A DNA stretch of 64,000 bases from Liolophura sinensis. Its lineage: Eukaryota; Mollusca; Polyplacophora; Chitonida; Chitonidae. Made by a program: the position numbers and the translations under genes. The notes beneath the pieces were generated by a model. It made no database searches, was not told the DNA's origin, and saw only the letters and a program-made list of their open reading frames with translations. How positions within the stretch are numbered: position 1 is the first letter of the stretch; every line of letters starts with the position of its first letter. Positions 59,204 through 64,000 of the stretch are shown here, piece by piece. The DNA lies in NCBI RefSeq assembly GCF_032854445.1, contig NC_088302.1, positions 44,866,645-44,930,644 of the forward strand. The letters are read 5' to 3'.

Positions 59204-60339
59204 CTGACTTTAGTTCTATCAAAAACATTGCTCAGGCAGACATTGCCCTTATGTCGGATGATATTTATTATGCATAATTCGATTATGTTTGCTTTTATTA
59301 GAAGGATGTGTGCGGCAAGGGCAGATATTGAAGAAAAAAAACTCTACATTCCGCGTGTAATGTATACAGGATATTGCTACTCTGTAAAGGTGTTGTATGT
59401 CAGTATGATCAGTTAAGGTAAATATATATTTACAAGTATTTTATATGTAAACATGTGCAGTGACAAACGTTGCAATGACTCCTCCAGCAGATATGTTGTA
59501 TGTCATTCGTTCCTTTAGTCTGCACATACATGTGTATATATATTTATACACGACCGATATGCGGAAGACGCCGAGCTGGAGGTATAAGCTGTCTGGAAGC
59601 TGGAATGTCACGTGACCCCGTATAACCTCTCAACTTCACCCTCCCCCAAAAACCCACACGGTGACATGCTATATATGGCTAATGGATTGTCCTGAAATTG
59701 TCATGTTAAGAGAGTCTGTGATTTATGATAGATTGTGAGGGGATAAAAACAGAAATGTCGCTGATTGCACATGGAGAATGATGTGTGTATTATTTGGCTT
59801 GAGGGCTGGTTCTTGTTGGACAGGGAAAGTCCCTCGTCAAGTCTGGACCTCCCACAGCACCTATCAATCACACTGCTGATGGACCCCTGACATATTGTCT
59901 TATTACTTTGCATGTAGATCGCGAATTCCTAGCTTAATTAAGGTGTGGATGCATTGGCAGAGTAGGCAAGATGCACGTTTTGTACATTTCCTGAAATCCT
60001 CTTCTATATGTAAAGTTTGGAATTCAGAAAAATGTACTGCAGGAAGTAATGCATAACATTTACTTTATCATTTATTTGTAAGGTTGATAACTACTTAGCT
60101 GCTATAGTCAACAACAAATCCCATATACTTGAGGAGATTGTTTCCTACATTAAGTATTCATAAAATTTTTTTTTGAAGAGAGTGCAGTGTTATATGTTAA
60201 TGCGGTTGGATGATCTTGCAAAATTTCGCGTAAATATCAATGACTTCAAGTTTTTAAACTATTAAATTTATGATTAGAGTGCCAAAATATGCCCATTAAG
60301 TGAAAGTAAGAAATCAGCTGAAAATAAATGAGGTTAGAA
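59204..60339. other. Intergenic, nothing recognised
   Basis: AT-rich with short TA-rich runs at 59,425 and 59,535. No exon is supported. Confidence 0.5.
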
Positions 60340-60512
60340 TTGAGACCGTTTTTGTTTGTCCACGATGTTAAGGTAGATGCCGAAGGGTAGTGGTTTAATA
60401 CGAGCACTCCAAATCCCTCCACCCAATAAAATTGACAGCAGACGTGTAAGTGACAGATTGTTTTATTCTTCCGTGTTGCATGCGTCCCAATCAAATAAAT
60501 AAAAAAATAATC
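60340..60512 (+). mobile_element. Diverged SINE, second head type (3' part)
   Basis: 'aaatccctccacccaataaa' + 'attgacagcagacgtgtaag', then 'gcgtcccaatcaaataaata'. Same order as the end of the 24.6-kb copy, but more decayed. Confidence 0.55.
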
Positions 60513-61854
60513 AAGGGTCCACTTACATGTAGAAAATAAGATTGCAACTGAATGTCGTTTAACGGTCTTTAAGAAATTAGCGTATAGTAGGTAGTTATAT
60601 ATACAAGCATGCTTCTGCAGTGAGCAAACTCAGATTAGTAATGAGTTAATACTGATTATTTTTACAGAAATGGATGTCAGCATTTATTTGAAATAAAAGA
60701 TTTGCGTTTTGTTTGCTGGTTAAACTTTGGAGAGTTAAATTTAAAATAGGGGAATGAATTATTTAAACTAGACAGAGCAGTAGAGGGAATATCTAGCAGT
60801 TTGACACGTCCCCCTAGAAAAAACGTGAAATATGAAGCGAGAAGTTTGAGTTTAAATACAGCGTCTCGTATACAGAAGATTTGCCCACACGGTCAACATA
60901 TGTAGCGGAGAGCATTAGCGCGGTGGGTCATAGACTGACGGTACAAGTGGAAGCAGGATACGCCTATGTGTGTTACATAAAACACTTATTTGGCCAGGTA
61001 TTTGTTTAGATCCCCGCAGACCGACGGTAAGGACACACACCTGCGCTCAGGTAATAGCAAACATACAGAGGGCCTTAGAAGGTTAGTCGGCTCGGATAGT
61101 GTACTAAGCTGGCAAATCCATTTTGTTGTTACCTTTTATATGGTAAGTGGCAAAAACTACCAAAGGCTGTGTCATTGGGTAGAGTCCAATAGCGGTCACT
61201 TAATTCAGTAAGCTTGGAGTGTGAGAGGTGAAGAGAGGTATTCACCCGTCGAGAGCCGGGTAAACACGCGAAATAGCTAAATCCAGGGTTGTCAAAGCCC
61301 TACACGTGTAAGTTGGACAGGTAAAGATTTTAACGTACTGGGAAAGGTGTCTTTTTAAATTAGCAGGTAAACAATTTTTGTCTGCGCTGTACATGTCGCC
61401 ATACGAGAAAAAGATTAGCTGATATTAGGTAATTAAAATGGTGAGACACGGCTGATGACATACCTGTGCCTGTTGCTTAAACTTCACTTACCTACTGCTT
61501 TATCGCTAGTGTTGTCATAGAAAACACATAGCCCTATAGCGTTTGATGTGTGAAAACACGGCCTCAGCCTCCGCCCACGGTATAGACATGCTGTTAGAAT
61601 GTTTAGGGGATGTAACCTAAGGTTTACGTTGTGTGGAGGTAGCATAGACAAGGGTCTGTGATTATAGTGACTTCACATGCATTACCTGTGCGTTGTTACA
61701 CAAGACGTGCTGGGGAGACGGTCTACAAGTAAAGCCCAAAGATCCTAGGTTTCTGTAGCGAGGGATCTCTACTCTGTCCACACGGATTACTCACCCTCTC
61801 ATACACACAGTCCTTACCTGCCAATTTTAATACTCGTTCCGTCTATTTTTACAG

Positions 61855-61906
61855 GTGTTCTGTTGACTAGCGGATGAAACTCGGCGGTGTCGGGCAGCGC
61901 CACCAG
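61855..61906 (+). CDS. Candidate 52-nt exon, plus strand
   Basis: A very good acceptor (gttccgtctatttttacag|) and donor (caccag|gtaaga) bound 52 nt. Inside, an ATG at 61874 reads MKLGGVGQRHQ up to the donor in phase 0. It could be a first coding or 5' non-coding exon of a gene to the right. Unidentified. Confidence 0.35.
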
Positions 61907-62567
61907 GTAAGACGACGGATGCGGGAGACGCAAGGATGCGCTGATTGCTAGACGGACAGCGTTCAGGACCTGAACAAGCCTTATACAAAACTTACTGGAC
62001 TTTACAAAGGGTAACGAAAGCAGCGATTACTGAGATACATCAGTATAAGTGTTAGCAGCGGCGGGAAAATTTCGAGGAATACCGCAAACCTTGGGCACAT
62101 AACACGTTGGATATCGTGGCCATCTTGGAATTTAGTTGATGTTATTCGTGATTGGCCGAGAAAGAAAATAAAAATCTAAAAAGGGCCGCCTGTCATTGTC
62201 AGTTGAAGAAGAATCTTTCCAGGAATATTTTGACCAATTGTTTGAAGAGAGTGGTATCACATGATTTATTAGTAATTGGGAAGAAAAGTAACGACCTAGC
62301 ATTATTCAAGTGATTGTTAGGGAAACTGCAAGTCGTTTGAAGAACAGAAAATCAAGCCTTGTACATTTGTGGTGTCGTCTAACCCGTGAACGAAGGGTTA
62401 GAATTTAGTGTCTGGGTAACCACGACAGAGGGACGTGGAAATGTAGCCAGGGCATGTTAGCGGAACGCTTCGTCACTACAGGGAAACTCGGCCCTATGTC
62501 ACCGAGAAGGCTTGAATCAGCGGAGTGGCCACGACAGGAGTGTGAAATATGACAGAATGACAGAAAT

Positions 62568-62612
62568 ATGAAAGGATCGATGTACTTACTTATCAACGCC
62601 TTAATTGGACAG
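62568..62612 (+). CDS. Candidate first coding exon with signal-peptide start
   Basis: ATG in context gaaatATGa opens MKGSMYLLINALIGQ up to ggacag|gtaagt, a consensus donor, in phase 0. The basic start plus hydrophobic run resembles the beginning of a signal peptide interrupted by an intron, a frequent layout for secreted and membrane proteins. No following exon was found in the last 1.4 kb. Confidence 0.35.
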
Positions 62613-64000
62613 GTAAGTCGTTTGTCAGACACAGCATTAATCAATATCAAGGCATTGCCCAGGTAGAATCTTACTAACATATCCTTGCAGCCCAGACTAA
62701 TTTAGTTTCCCGACCTGTCCATAAATCTTTGCCTGTGCTGATTATCTTTGATGTTACGAGTTTGCTGAAATGATCAGGTGCCCGATGAGTCGGTGGCGAC
62801 GATAGATGACTAGCAAACCTTACCGGGTTACCCGGCGGAGCCTTTGATCAGTGTTCACCTGTAATAGCCTCTGATACATCACGAGCATCATGTAATGTTT
62901 AGAGACTAATAACTATGTCTTCCAGGCCTATCTAATGATCCTGGTATGCCGCATATACACGAGTTTCCTTAATAACAGCAAACATGCTTGACTCTTTAAA
63001 AGCCTGCCCACTAAAGCGATCAATATGGATTATACATTGAAATAAATAGAAATGCTGATCTATATACGCGAACTGACCTCAATTTGCATCCTTAAGCAAA
63101 CTGAACGTCGTTTTAGTTGCCCTTTATTTGGACTATTCACAAAACTTGACCAAAGAAAGCTTTGACGAGGTTCGTATATATTTAATGGCAATAGTTATTA
63201 ATAAATCGTCATATACTGTACCACATTCCATCTAAGACCCGGCAACTGTAGATAAAAGCGTGTCCATGAGAGAAACTGTGTCAAGATCAGGTGTTCGTTT
63301 GACCATGTGTTATTACCTACCCTTCCGTCCACTTTACATTTCATGTCGACCACACATCAGAAACATGGCCCTTCATTATGCCCTTACCTGAGCAGTACGT
63401 GATAGATTTGACAGCCAGTTCATTTTACCTACATGTACATGCCGCATTCAAAAATGTCTAGTTCTTTCTACTGAGAAAATACAGTAATTTTATCTTCCCT
63501 TATTTTGTTTTGGCGACAGTAAACTGCATTGTTCCAATCTGGTTATATTATTAAGAAAGGCTACAGCATCGACACGGTATGAAGTCTAGCTCTTGAAGAA
63601 CGGTCTCTAGTTCTAGCAAGGCGTCTAGTTTTTATCAGATTTGGTTTGCATATCTTTGTCAACCGAAAAATAGGGTTTCACTCATGGCATAGAACAGCTT
63701 GGGTAGCACTAGGATGAGAATGCCAGTGTCACCTGCCTGATGCTTCACACAGCCTTCCCAAAGCTCGAACCCTTTGCTCAAACCCTAGCTGGTAACCCCT
63801 TCCTTAACCTTGTCTGGCCCACTAATAACTCCCAACGCCAATCCGTCCCGCTCCATCCGCCCTCATGAAGGGAACGTCTGGTATGCTAACTAACAGCGAT
63901 AATTCAACAGATTGCTCTCAAATATATGGAACCTCACGTAAACGATGTACAGGGCTGACTAAGTTATACGACATATCCAAATGATGAACGCGAAAATCAA
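62613..64000. other. Right end, nothing recognised
   Basis: No repeats or coding exons that I can support. If the 62.57-kb exon is real, this is its first intron. Confidence 0.4.

Overview
The window is animal nuclear DNA, most probably from a mollusc. It has spliced genes with GT..AG introns, long AT-rich non-coding stretches, many tandem arrays, and about fifteen copies or fragments of tRNA-headed SINEs. The SINEs share a 3' module seen as 'actcaagaatatttcactt' plus 'ggcggccagcattatggtgg' (minus strand) and end in TAAA-type tails; this module is known as abundant in molluscan and other lophotrochozoan genomes. I cannot name the species, and nothing in the window is prokaryotic.

Left third (1-20,990): one well supported gene, SMG5 (nonsense-mediated mRNA decay factor, EST1 family), on the minus strand. 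Nineteen coding exons were reconstructed from splice sites that keep phase exactly: 2,517 nt, or 839 codons, from Met1 at 20,738 to a donor at 3,345. They cover the 14-3-3-like/TPR N-terminal domain, the acidic Ser-rich linker with a basic patch, and the C-terminal helical part. The PIN domain is not in the window and should lie beyond base 1. The 5' leader has two upstream ORFs; the second ends overlapping the main start codon (ATGA). Introns hold SINEs, a 40-bp array and a foldback inverted repeat.

Middle (21-51 kb): no gene I can identify. It holds SINEs of two head types, a second SINE family, a 43-bp tandem array (32.5-33.2 kb), smaller arrays and a TA microsatellite. One small ORF (34,638-34,832) reads like a secreted Gly/Tyr-rich peptide.

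Right (51-64 kb): a candidate minus-strand gene tail of two phase-compatible exons (53,930-54,193 and 52,319-52,528), unidentified; a perfect NRF-1-type site at 51.66 kb followed by a signal-peptide ORF; two neighbouring arrays (28 bp and a degenerate one) at 55.4-56.1 kb; a 1.75-kb satellite with ~86-bp monomers in 346-bp and 172-bp higher-order units at 57.4-59.2 kb; and exon-like sequences on the plus strand at 61.86 kb and 62.57 kb that could be the 5' end of a gene lying to the right. All calls here apart from repeats are inference from splice signals and reading frames.
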